DNA from: an uncultured Candidatus Actinomarina sp.
Lineage (GTDB): Bacteria > Actinomycetota > Acidimicrobiia > Actinomarinales > Actinomarinaceae
Length of the DNA: 37,049 bases
Direction of reading: 5' to 3'
NCBI GenBank assembly: GCA_902521955.1
Contig: CABYTP010000010.1
Coordinates: 1-37,049, forward strand
The notes under the pieces were generated by a model. The model worked only from the letters and a program-made list of their open reading frames with translations. It ran no database searches and was not told the DNA's origin. The translations under genes were made by a program, and so were the position numbers. Shown in pieces: positions 18,387-27,254 of this stretch (position 1 is its first letter; every line of letters starts with the position of its first letter).

Positions 18387-19973
18387 ATGAAAAAATCAAC
18401 AGTTCTTCGCTATCTCTTTTTAGCTGTATTCAATTCCTTTATTGTTTACGCTGTTCCGTTGACTATCACATTTGAATCTTGGTTTTTACTTTCATTAATT
18501 TTAATTATTGGTCTGTTAGTTAATATTGTGTATTTTTCTGATCGATTTCTTCCTATGAAATGGATTCTTCCAGGTATGATTTTTTTAATTTCATTTGTAG
18601 TTTTTCCGGCTGTTTACAATACTTTTGTTTCATTTACAAATTGGTCAACAGGACATATATTAACTAAATCCCAAGCTGTAAATATATTGGAAAGCAGGAC
18701 ATTTACTCCTGAAGATCAGCAAGGTATAGAATTTGATTTATATGTATTCCAAGACGAGTCTTTTGAATTTTATTACTTAGCAGATATAGATGAACAGAAT
18801 ATATTATTTGGCAAGGCCGTCACTAATGAAAATATACTCGATAGTAATTTTGCCCAACATGAACCTTCTTTTAAGCAAAATGGAGAAATTTTCCCTCCAG
18901 ATGGATTCAATTTGCTTACTGGTAAAGATCAGATTGCAAACTCAACAACACTCCAGGAACTTTCATTAGTTATTGATAAGAATACAAGAGCTCAATTATT
19001 TAAGATTTCTGTTTTTGGTGCATCAACTGGTTTATTATCTTCAACATCACAACTTTACACATTTGATGAATCTACAGATTCAATAACTAATAATTCAACG
19101 AATACAACTTGTTTAGCGGAAATTGATAATTTTGTATGTAATGGAAAAGAAATTGATCCTGGTTGGCGTGTATTTGTTGGATTTGATAATTACCAAAAAT
19201 TATTTTCAAATCAACGAATTAGGGGACCTTTAAGTCTGGTTACTAAATGGACTTTTCAGTTTGCTTTTGTAACAGTCCTTCTTGCATTTTCAGTTGGGCT
19301 TTTCCTAAGCTTAGTTTTAAATAAGGAAAATTTAAAATTTCAGAGAATATATCGAGCTATATTTATATTGCCTTATGCGATTCCAGCATTTGTTTCCGTT
19401 CTTGTATGGAAAGGCTTATTAAATCCTGATTATGGTGTTATAAATACTTGGCTATCTCCAATATATGAAATTTTAGAGATTGAACCCATACAGTGGTTAA
19501 AAACTAAGGAAAGTGCAAGGTCAGCAGTTTTATTAGTTAATACTTGGCTTGGTTTTCCATATATGTTTTTAATTACAACTGGTGCCTTACAATCAATTCC
19601 TAAAAATTTAATTGAAGCAGCTAAAGTTGATGGAGCAAGTAGCTTACAAACGTTTTGGAGGATAACATTTCCTTTACTTATGGTTTCAATTTCTCCACTT
19701 TTAATTGGTTCATTTGCATTTAATTTTAATAATTTCACTTTAATATTTTTACTTTCTGGTGGAGGACCTCCTGTAATTGGTAGCGAAGTGGCAGTTGGCT
19801 GGACAGATATCTTAATTTCTTTTTCTTACAAGCTCGCAATATCAGGAGGTAGAGGTAATTTATTTGGTCTAGCATCTACTGTATCTATTATTATTTTTGC
19901 ACTCGTTCTTTTAATTTCTGCAGTATCTTTCAGATACACTAAACGATTAGAGAGAATTTATGGGAACATTTAG
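18387..19973 (+). CDS. malF: ABC transporter permease, MalF-type with large extracytoplasmic insertion
   Basis: EAA loop EAAKVDGASSLQTFWRITFPLL; long soluble insertion between early TM segments; followed directly by the malG-like gene. The track start at 18372 (GTG) is less likely than ATG 18387. Confidence 0.9.
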   Translation: MKKSTVLRYLFLAVFNSFIVYAVPLTITFESWFLLSLILIIGLLVNIVYFSDRFLPMKWILPGMIFLISFVVFPAVYNTFVSFTNWSTGHILTKSQAVNILESRTFTPEDQQGIEFDLYVFQDESFEFYYLADIDEQNILFGKAVTNENILDSNFAQHEPSFKQNGEIFPPDGFNLLTGKDQIANSTTLQELSLVIDKNTRAQLFKISVFGASTGLLSSTSQLYTFDESTDSITNNSTNTTCLAEIDNFVCNGKEIDPGWRVFVGFDNYQKLFSNQRIRGPLSLVTKWTFQFAFVTVLLAFSVGLFLSLVLNKENLKFQRIYRAIFILPYAIPAFVSVLVWKGLLNPDYGVINTWLSPIYEILEIEPIQWLKTKESARSAVLLVNTWLGFPYMFLITTGALQSIPKNLIEAAKVDGASSLQTFWRITFPLLMVSISPLLIGSFAFNFNNFTLIFLLSGGGPPVIGSEVAVGWTDILISFSYKLAISGGRGNLFGLASTVSIIIFALVLLISAVSFRYTKRLERIYGNI

Positions 19974-20826
19974 ATTTAATATCTGGTTTAAAGAGTTCGG
20001 GTGGAGACACATAGTTGCGTTAATTTTTGTTATATTTGCTATTTACCCAATATTGTATGTATTAACCAATTCATTTGCTGATTTTGCAAACCTTACAAAT
20101 TCAAAACTCATACCAGATTCTTTAACACTCAAACACTATAAGTTACTGTCTGGAAATCCACTAGTACCTTATTCTGACTGGCTTTACAATACTTATAAAA
20201 TTTCTATTATTGCAGCATTTTTTAATGTTTTTCTTGGAACATTAGCTGCTTACGCTTTTTCACGACTTCAGTTTAAAGGACGCAGGGCAAGCTTGTTGAC
20301 GTTAGTTATTGTTCAAATGTTTCCATCGTTTTTAGCATTTGTGGCTATTTACTTATTATTTTTTCAGATAAGTGATGTAATACCAATAATGGGCCTAGGA
20401 ACTCATTTTGGATTGATACTTGTTTATCTTGGCGGATCTATTGGTTTTAACTCATGGTTAATTAAGGGCTTCATGGACACAATCTCTCCTTCTCTTGATG
20501 AGGCAGCAAAGGTTGATGGTGCTTCTGAATTTCAAATATTTAGTAAAATTATCGCCCCACTCACAAGACCTATATTGATAGTGATATTTGTCATAACGTT
20601 TATAGGCATTTATTCCGACTACATCCTTGCTGCAATTTTCTTAAAAGATAAAAACCTATGGACAGTTGCTGTTGGTATAAATACGGTATTTGTTGATGAT
20701 TTCAATGCAGACTGGGGAGTAATAGCTGCTTCCTCTGTAATAGCTGCGACACCGATAGCAATGCTTTTTATATTCTTTCAAAAACAAATTACAGGAGGAT
20801 TAACAGCAGGTTCCGTGAAGGGATAA
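19960..20826 (+). CDS. malG: ABC transporter permease, MalG-type
   Basis: EAA loop DEAAKVDGASEFQIFSKIIAPLTRP; C-terminal FFQKQITGGLTAGSVKG typical of MalG. Confidence 0.95.
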   Translation: MGTFRFNIWFKEFGWRHIVALIFVIFAIYPILYVLTNSFADFANLTNSKLIPDSLTLKHYKLLSGNPLVPYSDWLYNTYKISIIAAFFNVFLGTLAAYAFSRLQFKGRRASLLTLVIVQMFPSFLAFVAIYLLFFQISDVIPIMGLGTHFGLILVYLGGSIGFNSWLIKGFMDTISPSLDEAAKVDGASEFQIFSKIIAPLTRPILIVIFVITFIGIYSDYILAAIFLKDKNLWTVAVGINTVFVDDFNADWGVIAASSVIAATPIAMLFIFFQKQITGGLTAGSVKG

Positions 20827-20896
20827 ATCTTTATAATTATTAGCCCAATTCTAATTAATAAATTAAAATTTATATATCAGTTCTATAGGAGGAAAT

Positions 20897-22822
20897 TTGT
20901 CAAAGCTACATGAATATTTGAAATCTCAAGAATCATTAATTACTTCATCAGTCGAAGGAAAAACATTAATAGATTTTATTGATAGAAATGCTGAAGAGTA
21001 CCCTGATTATCCTGCATTAAATACACCCGCTAATTCTGAATATTCTGCTTGGGATTCTATGTCTTGGTCTGAATATAGAGACGCAGCAAAAAATTTAGCA
21101 TCTGGTCTTATTGACCTTGGCTTAAGTCCAGGAGATACTGCTTTTATCATGTCAAACAATACTAAAGAACACAATATTTCTGATTTAGGAATAGTTTATT
21201 GTGGAGCAACACCTTCAACTCTTTATAAACAATTAAAATATAACCAAATTGAATACGTAGCTAACCTCATGGAAGCCAAAGTGGCAATTGTTGGAGATCT
21301 TGAGCTCTTTGAAGAAGTCAATAAAGCCAAAAAAGACTGTCTAAATCTTAAAGCCATTGTATTAATAGATGGCTACGAAGAAAAAAAAGATCTGGATTAT
21401 GTTTATAGCTATCACGACTTAATTGAAAAAGGAAAAGAGATTAATGGTTCTGATTCTTCAAAACTAGATGAAGCAATTGCAACAATTACTCCAGAGACTT
21501 TAGCCTGTTTGATATTTACTTCAGGTACAACTGGTAAACCAAAGGGAGTAATGATATCTCATAAGAATGTTTTATGGACTATAGAAAGTTTATTTGGTCA
21601 GATGATACCTGCAACTAAATTTCCAAGGATAGTTTCTTATTTGCCAATGGCTCACATCGCTGCAAGATCTGGTGACCATTACCAAGCTATTTATAGAATA
21701 GGACAAATATTTCCAGTGCCTGTTCTTGAGGATATGAAAGACGCACTACCAACTATAAAACCATCTGTATTTTTGGCAGTTCCAAGGGTTTGGGAAAAAT
21801 TTAAGGCTGGTCTTGAAGCCAAAATTGAGGAAAATCCTAAAAAAGATCTTATAGCTAAAGCTATAAAAAATGGATTAGAAAAAGTTGATTATGAGCAAAA
21901 AGGAGAGTCAGTTCCCTTTATGATCGGAGTGAAACATAAAGTTTTTTCAAAATTAGTTTTTTCAAAATTTAAAGAAGGATTAGGAATTGTAGATACTGAA
22001 TATTTTGTTACAGCTGCAGCACCAATGAACAAGGATGTACATAGATGGTTTCATGCAATTGGTATAGATGTTACAGAAATATATGGTATGACTGAAGATA
22101 CAGGACCTGCAACAATAGGTGTTCCGGGAAATGCTGTAGAATCTTTTTCTAAAAGACTAAAAGCCGATTCAATTGAAGTACCTAGTGTATTAAATCCAAT
22201 TGGTAAAGTTGGTATACCAATTCCAGGAACAGAGGTTAAGGTTATGGAAGATGGGGAATTATGCATTAAAGGCAATCATGTTGCCCAAGGTTACTACAAA
22301 TCAGATAAGCAGACTAAAGAAACCTTTGATTCTGAAGGATGGTTACATACTGGAGATTTAGCAGAAATTGATTCTGAAGGTTATGTCAAAATAATTGGAA
22401 GAAAAAAAGAAATTCTTATAACATCTGCAGGTAAGAATATAGCTCCTGTAGAAGTAGAGGATTTAATTAAACCACATCAACTAATAGGACAAATATGTGT
22501 TGTCGGAGATGGAAAAAAATATCTTACAGCATTAATTGTATTAGATGGTGATGGGGGAGCAGAAGCTTGGGCATCTGATAACAATATTGAATATTCAATT
22601 GAAAATATGGCTAAAAATCAAACAGTCATTGATGCAATACAAAAGCAAGTAGATGAAGCTAATTCACAAGTTGCTCAAGTACAACAAATTAAAAAATTTG
22701 TTGTATTAGAAAAGGAGTGGACAGACTCTAGTGGTGAACTAACACCTACATTAAAATTGAAGCGCAATGTTATTGCTGAAATGTATAATGAAGAAATTGA
22801 ATCTATGTACGAGGAAGGTTAA
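20897..22822 (+). CDS. Long-chain acyl-CoA synthetase (AMP-forming, FAA1-like)
   Basis: LIFTSGTTGKPKGVMISHKN, YGMTEDTGPAT, GWLHTGDLAEIDSEGYVKIIGRKKEILITSAGKNIAP. TTG start preceded by AGGAGG. Confidence 0.95.
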   Translation: MSKLHEYLKSQESLITSSVEGKTLIDFIDRNAEEYPDYPALNTPANSEYSAWDSMSWSEYRDAAKNLASGLIDLGLSPGDTAFIMSNNTKEHNISDLGIVYCGATPSTLYKQLKYNQIEYVANLMEAKVAIVGDLELFEEVNKAKKDCLNLKAIVLIDGYEEKKDLDYVYSYHDLIEKGKEINGSDSSKLDEAIATITPETLACLIFTSGTTGKPKGVMISHKNVLWTIESLFGQMIPATKFPRIVSYLPMAHIAARSGDHYQAIYRIGQIFPVPVLEDMKDALPTIKPSVFLAVPRVWEKFKAGLEAKIEENPKKDLIAKAIKNGLEKVDYEQKGESVPFMIGVKHKVFSKLVFSKFKEGLGIVDTEYFVTAAAPMNKDVHRWFHAIGIDVTEIYGMTEDTGPATIGVPGNAVESFSKRLKADSIEVPSVLNPIGKVGIPIPGTEVKVMEDGELCIKGNHVAQGYYKSDKQTKETFDSEGWLHTGDLAEIDSEGYVKIIGRKKEILITSAGKNIAPVEVEDLIKPHQLIGQICVVGDGKKYLTALIVLDGDGGAEAWASDNNIEYSIENMAKNQTVIDAIQKQVDEANSQVAQVQQIKKFVVLEKEWTDSSGELTPTLKLKRNVIAEMYNEEIESMYEEG

Positions 22823-22824
22823 AA

Positions 22825-23727
22825 ATGTCGAGTATATCTTTTGAAGATAGAGTAGTTATTGTTACTGGAGCTGGCAATGGGTTAGGAAAAGCCTATGCTA
22901 TTGAACTCGGAAATAGGGGAGCTAAAGTTGTTGTAAATGACCTAGGAGGCTCTGTAGATGGATCAGGCTCTGCAAGTTCTCCTGCTGATGATGTTGTAAA
23001 TGAAATTATTAATAATGGAGGCGAAGCGGTAGCTAATTATGATTCTGTTGCCACTAAAGAAGGTGGTGAGTCAATTGTCCAATCAGCTATCGATAGTTTT
23101 GGAACAGTTGATGCTGTAATTAATAATGCCGGTATATTACGTGATAAAAGTTTTGCTAATATGTCCGAAGAAGAACTTTCTCTGATAATAGATGTTCATC
23201 TAAAAGGTACATTTTTTGTTTCTCAGCCTGCATTTAAAGTAATGAAAGAAAAAAATTATGGAAGAATTGTCAATGTTGCTTCACCATCTGGTTTATTTGG
23301 TAATTTTGGACAATCGAATTATGGTGCTGCAAAAATGGGCATTGTTGGCTTGACTAATGTATTAGCAATTGAAGGTGCTAAATATAATATCAAAGTCAAT
23401 GTTATTGCTCCAACTGCTTACACACGCATGACCGAAGCTTTACTGCCTGAAGATGTTGGTAAATTATTTGGTCCAGAACTAGTAACACCCATGGTAACTT
23501 ACTTAGCTTCTGAGTCGTGTGAACCATCTCATGAAATCTTTGGTGTTGCTGCAGGTAGATTTGCTCGCATAGGAATTATCACACACAAAGGTTATGTCAA
23601 TACTAGTGCTTCAGCTGAAGACATAGCTAGTAACATATCTGAAATTCGTACAATTACTGATGGCACTTATCCAATGAGTAATGAAGATGAGCTTGTAATA
23701 ATTCAAAAAGCAATACAAGGGAATTAG
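22825..23727 (+). CDS. SDR family oxidoreductase (multifunctional-enzyme-2/HSD17B4-like 3-hydroxyacyl-CoA dehydrogenase)
   Basis: VVIVTGAGNGLGKAYAIELGNRGAKVVVNDLGGSVDGSG, NNAGILRDKSFANM, GLFGNFGQSNYGAAKMGIVGL (YxxxK), APTAYTRMTEALLP. Confidence 0.92.
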   Translation: MSSISFEDRVVIVTGAGNGLGKAYAIELGNRGAKVVVNDLGGSVDGSGSASSPADDVVNEIINNGGEAVANYDSVATKEGGESIVQSAIDSFGTVDAVINNAGILRDKSFANMSEEELSLIIDVHLKGTFFVSQPAFKVMKEKNYGRIVNVASPSGLFGNFGQSNYGAAKMGIVGLTNVLAIEGAKYNIKVNVIAPTAYTRMTEALLPEDVGKLFGPELVTPMVTYLASESCEPSHEIFGVAAGRFARIGIITHKGYVNTSASAEDIASNISEIRTITDGTYPMSNEDELVIIQKAIQGN

Positions 23728-23757
23728 TTTTCTAAATTTAGTGATGTATAATTTTAT

Positions 23758-24975
23758 ATGACAAAAATCGACACAAAGCCCTTGGACTCTGAGGAATTAG
23801 TAAAAAGTAAACTGCAAGAATTAATAGACTTTCGTAAAGACGATCAAGATATTCGAGATTTTTGGGGTAAACAATTTGATTTAGGTTTAGCTTGGGTTCA
23901 ATTTCCGGAAGGCGCAGGGGGTCTTGGTCTTAATCCAAAATATCAACTCTTGATTACAGAAACACTTAGAAATGAAGGAATATCACAACAAAATAAAATA
24001 GCAAACATTCTTGGTATTGGTATGGGCGCCCCAACGATTGTTGAATACGGAACAGCTGAACAAATTTCAAAATATCTTAGACCTATGTTCACAACTGAAG
24101 AAATATGGTGTCAGCTATTTTCAGAACCAGGATCTGGGTCAGATTTAGCTAGCTTATCTACTAAAGCAGTAGATGATGGTGATGGATATATTGTTAATGG
24201 GCAAAAAGTATGGACAACACTGGGTCATTTAGCGAAATGGGGTTTAATCGTAACCAGAACAGATCCAAGTGTTCCAAAACATAGAGGTTTAACATTTTTT
24301 ATAGTTGATATGGAATCCGAAGGGGTTGACGTAAGGCCGCTAAGACAAATTACCGGTGAAGCAGAATTCAACGAAGTTTATTTCACTGATGTAAAAATTC
24401 CAAAAGAAAATATGTTAGGTGCTGTTGGTGACGGATGGAGAGTTTCACTAGCAATTCTTATGAATGAAAGAGTAGCCATTGGTGGCAATGTAAGAGAAAG
24501 GGGCAGTGGGGCTCCAGGACATCTTGTTCAATTATGGAAAGATAATCAACTTGATGATCCTGTTACTAAAGACAAATTAGTTTCTTTATGGATTGAGCAA
24601 GAAGCTGTCAGACTTACAAACATGAGAGCAATTGAAAATAGAGAAAAAGGCACACCTGGACCAGAAGGGTCTACTAGTAAGCTTTATGAAGCAGAAATTA
24701 ACAAATCTTCATACGAGTTTGGTATGGAAATGTTGGGAAATGATGGATTACTGTTTCCAAGGGGATATGCATTAACTCAACCTGAATTAAATTTTGATAA
24801 TGAAACTTTTGGCTTCACAGATACTCAAAGCTTATTTTTAAGATCAAGAGCAAATTCAATTGAAGGTGGTACATCTGAAATAATGCGTAATATAATTGCT
24901 GAAAGAGTTTTAGGACTACCTAGTGAAACAAAGCTTGATAAAGACAAAGCTTGGAAAGATATTCCTAGGTCTTAG
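23758..24975 (+). CDS. Acyl-CoA dehydrogenase
   Basis: WCQLFSEPGSGSDLASLSTKA, GQKVWTTLGHLAKWGLIVTRTDP, NSIEGGTSEIMRNIIAERVLGLP (canonical Glu in the EGGTSEI motif). Confidence 0.95.
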   Translation: MTKIDTKPLDSEELVKSKLQELIDFRKDDQDIRDFWGKQFDLGLAWVQFPEGAGGLGLNPKYQLLITETLRNEGISQQNKIANILGIGMGAPTIVEYGTAEQISKYLRPMFTTEEIWCQLFSEPGSGSDLASLSTKAVDDGDGYIVNGQKVWTTLGHLAKWGLIVTRTDPSVPKHRGLTFFIVDMESEGVDVRPLRQITGEAEFNEVYFTDVKIPKENMLGAVGDGWRVSLAILMNERVAIGGNVRERGSGAPGHLVQLWKDNQLDDPVTKDKLVSLWIEQEAVRLTNMRAIENREKGTPGPEGSTSKLYEAEINKSSYEFGMEMLGNDGLLFPRGYALTQPELNFDNETFGFTDTQSLFLRSRANSIEGGTSEIMRNIIAERVLGLPSETKLDKDKAWKDIPRS

Positions 24976-25586
24976 TAAATAAAAGCAAACCTTCCTTCTT
25001 CACAGTAAATTCGAAGTAGTTCTCCTTTAGTTCGATTTCTTAGTGTAAGTGATTGCCCCGTTTTAACATTTTCATTTTCTAATTCCCACTTTGCACCTTT
25101 TATATTAAGTGACTTTAAATCTGTAAGAGGTATGAGACTAAAGTTTATATTTGTATCCACTTCTAAAGAAAAGTTGTTTTTAAATAAGATATTTTGTTTA
25201 CCATAGAGCCAAGTAATATTTTGATAGAATTCTTTATTAGAGATTATAAAGAATACAGATAGCATGTGATCAATATCTCCACCCTCACCACCAATAATAA
25301 AAATACTTTTATCATGAGGATTTTGGATTTCATTAAGACCTAATTCAAAATCAGTATAATTTTTATTTTCTTGATATCTCTCAATATTAATATTTGTTTC
25401 TATAACTTTTTGGTAGTCTTCTTTAGAAATTGAGTCCATATCTCCCACTAAAATACTTGGTTCTAATGAGAGATTGAAAATATGCTTTATCCCACTATCT
25501 ACAGCAATTATTTGTTCAAAATCAAGGTTTTGATTAGATATATTGCTATTGCAATCGCCACCAATTGAAATTAATACATTTTTCAT
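24972..25586 (-). CDS. Thiamine pyrophosphokinase-like protein
   Basis: IAVDSGIKHIFNLSLEPSILVGDMDSI, YQENKNYTDFELGL, IIGGEGGDIDHMLS; start reassigned to ATG 25586 (MKNVLISIGGDCN). Confidence 0.85.
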   Translation of the reverse strand: MKNVLISIGGDCNSNISNQNLDFEQIIAVDSGIKHIFNLSLEPSILVGDMDSISKEDYQKVIETNINIERYQENKNYTDFELGLNEIQNPHDKSIFIIGGEGGDIDHMLSVFFIISNKEFYQNITWLYGKQNILFKNNFSLEVDTNINFSLIPLTDLKSLNIKGAKWELENENVKTGQSLTLRNRTKGELLRIYCEEGRFAFIY

Positions 25587-25659
25587 AAATTTAAAGTTAT
25601 ATATACAGTTTAATGCTAAAAAATTTCTCACATATCTCAAATCATGTAACATTAATTAC

Positions 25660-26286
25660 ATGAGTGATGAACTAAATTTTAAAATCGGTGATGAAGCTGT
25701 AAAAACTATTATTGAACTCCGAGACCAAGAACCAGGTGAAAAAGAGTATGCTCTTTTCCTCCAAATCGATGGCGTACACGGAAATCAATTTACATATGAC
25801 TTGAGTTTTTTAGATGTTGAACAAGCCCGTTCAGATGACAAAAGAGTAGATTTTGGAGACTTAGTTGTTATTGTTGCTGCTAAAGATGTAGATAAATTTG
25901 AAGGAGCGAGTTTAGATATGTCTGATGACCCTCAAGCACCGGGGTTGACAATGGACAATCCTAATACTCCTAGTCCAGCAATGATTGGTAATCCCGAGGA
26001 TTTACCTGAATTAAAAGGTGAGTTTGCTGAAAAAGTTCAAGCAGTTCTTGAAAACCAAATAAATCCTGCAATTGCATCCCATGGTGGAGCAGCACAATTA
26101 ATTGGTGTTGAAGGAACTGATATATATTTAAAACTTGGTGGCGGTTGTCAAGGGTGTGGAATGGCACAAGTTACATTAACTCAAGGAATTGAAGCTTCTT
26201 TAAGACAAGCTGTACCTGAGATTGGTAACATTATTGACGCAACTGATCATGCAGCAGGGGACAATCCCTACTTTGCATCACATTAG
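25660..26286 (+). CDS. NfuA-like Fe-S carrier (Cys-less A-type N-domain + NifU C-terminal CxxC domain)
   Basis: MSDELNFKIGDEAVKTIIELRDQ...; VQAVLENQINPAIASHGGAAQLIGVEGTDIYLKLGGGCQGCGMAQVTLTQGIEASLRQAVPEI. Start at 25660 (ATG GTT-free frame: MSDELNF) preferred over the track start 25543. Confidence 0.92.
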   Translation: MSDELNFKIGDEAVKTIIELRDQEPGEKEYALFLQIDGVHGNQFTYDLSFLDVEQARSDDKRVDFGDLVVIVAAKDVDKFEGASLDMSDDPQAPGLTMDNPNTPSPAMIGNPEDLPELKGEFAEKVQAVLENQINPAIASHGGAAQLIGVEGTDIYLKLGGGCQGCGMAQVTLTQGIEASLRQAVPEIGNIIDATDHAAGDNPYFASH

Positions 26287-27254
26287 ATATTAATAACAGT
26301 CTTTCCGATATTTTTTCTACTTAAAAAATTCTCAAGTGCTACAGGTGTTTCTTCAAGTTTGTAAATATTATTAGGAACAATTTTGAGTTTATTGTCATCG
26401 ATAAATGAAATAAGTTCAGAAAAGTCCTGAGCTGTTTCTTTTGGAGAAGTATTAGTCCATCGACCCCACCATACTCCAACTATTGACACACCCTTGACCA
26501 AAGTAAGGTTTAAAGAAATTTTAGGAATTTCTCCGTTTGCAAATCCGATTACTAAATGTCTTCCATTAAATGCTGTAGCACGCAGTGCTTGTTCAGATAC
26601 CTCGCCGCCGACAGGATCCATGACAATATCTACACCTAAGCCATTTGTAAATTCTTTAACAGTTTCTTTTAAAGGCTCTTTGTCGTATCTTATTATCTCA
26701 TCAGCACCTAAGTTTTTAACATAACCTTCTTTTTCATCTGACCCTACTGCACATATTGTTTTTAATCCCATAATTTTGGCTAACTGTATAGATGCAGTAC
26801 CTATACCTCCAGATGCGCCAAGAACTAGAAGGGATTCTCCATTAGATGCTTGAGCTCTCCGTTTAAGTGCATAGTAAGCAGTTCCATAATTTATAGGCAA
26901 ACTTGCACCTGCAAGTGAATCAAAATCTTCATTAACAGGTATTACCAAGTTTTTATTTACTGCCACATATTCGGCAAATCCACCTACAGGTGGTAGCCCG
27001 ATTACTTTTGTACCTATTGGAATATTTACATTTGAACCCGTATCTTCAATTAAGCCACAAACTTCATTTCCTGGTGTAAAGGGAGGGTCAATTACTATTT
27101 GATATTTTCCCTGTACTAGCAATGCATCCGGAAAGTTAACTCCAGCAGTTTGAACTTTTACAAGTACATCGTCATCACTTAATGAGGGCATTGAAACATC
27201 TTTTACTTCAAGAAGGCTCGGCTCTCCTAATGTGGTGCATACTATTGATTTCAC
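26283..27254 (-). CDS. Zinc-less NADPH:quinone oxidoreductase (MDR superfamily)
   Basis: GVNFPDALLVQGKYQIVIDPPFTPGNEVCG, LVLGASGGIGTASIQLAKIMGLKTICAVGS, VDIVMDPVGGEV, FANGEIPKI. Confidence 0.93.
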   Translation of the reverse strand: MKSIVCTTLGEPSLLEVKDVSMPSLSDDDVLVKVQTAGVNFPDALLVQGKYQIVIDPPFTPGNEVCGLIEDTGSNVNIPIGTKVIGLPPVGGFAEYVAVNKNLVIPVNEDFDSLAGASLPINYGTAYYALKRRAQASNGESLLVLGASGGIGTASIQLAKIMGLKTICAVGSDEKEGYVKNLGADEIIRYDKEPLKETVKEFTNGLGVDIVMDPVGGEVSEQALRATAFNGRHLVIGFANGEIPKISLNLTLVKGVSIVGVWWGRWTNTSPKETAQDFSELISFIDDNKLKIVPNNIYKLEETPVALENFLSRKNIGKTVINI

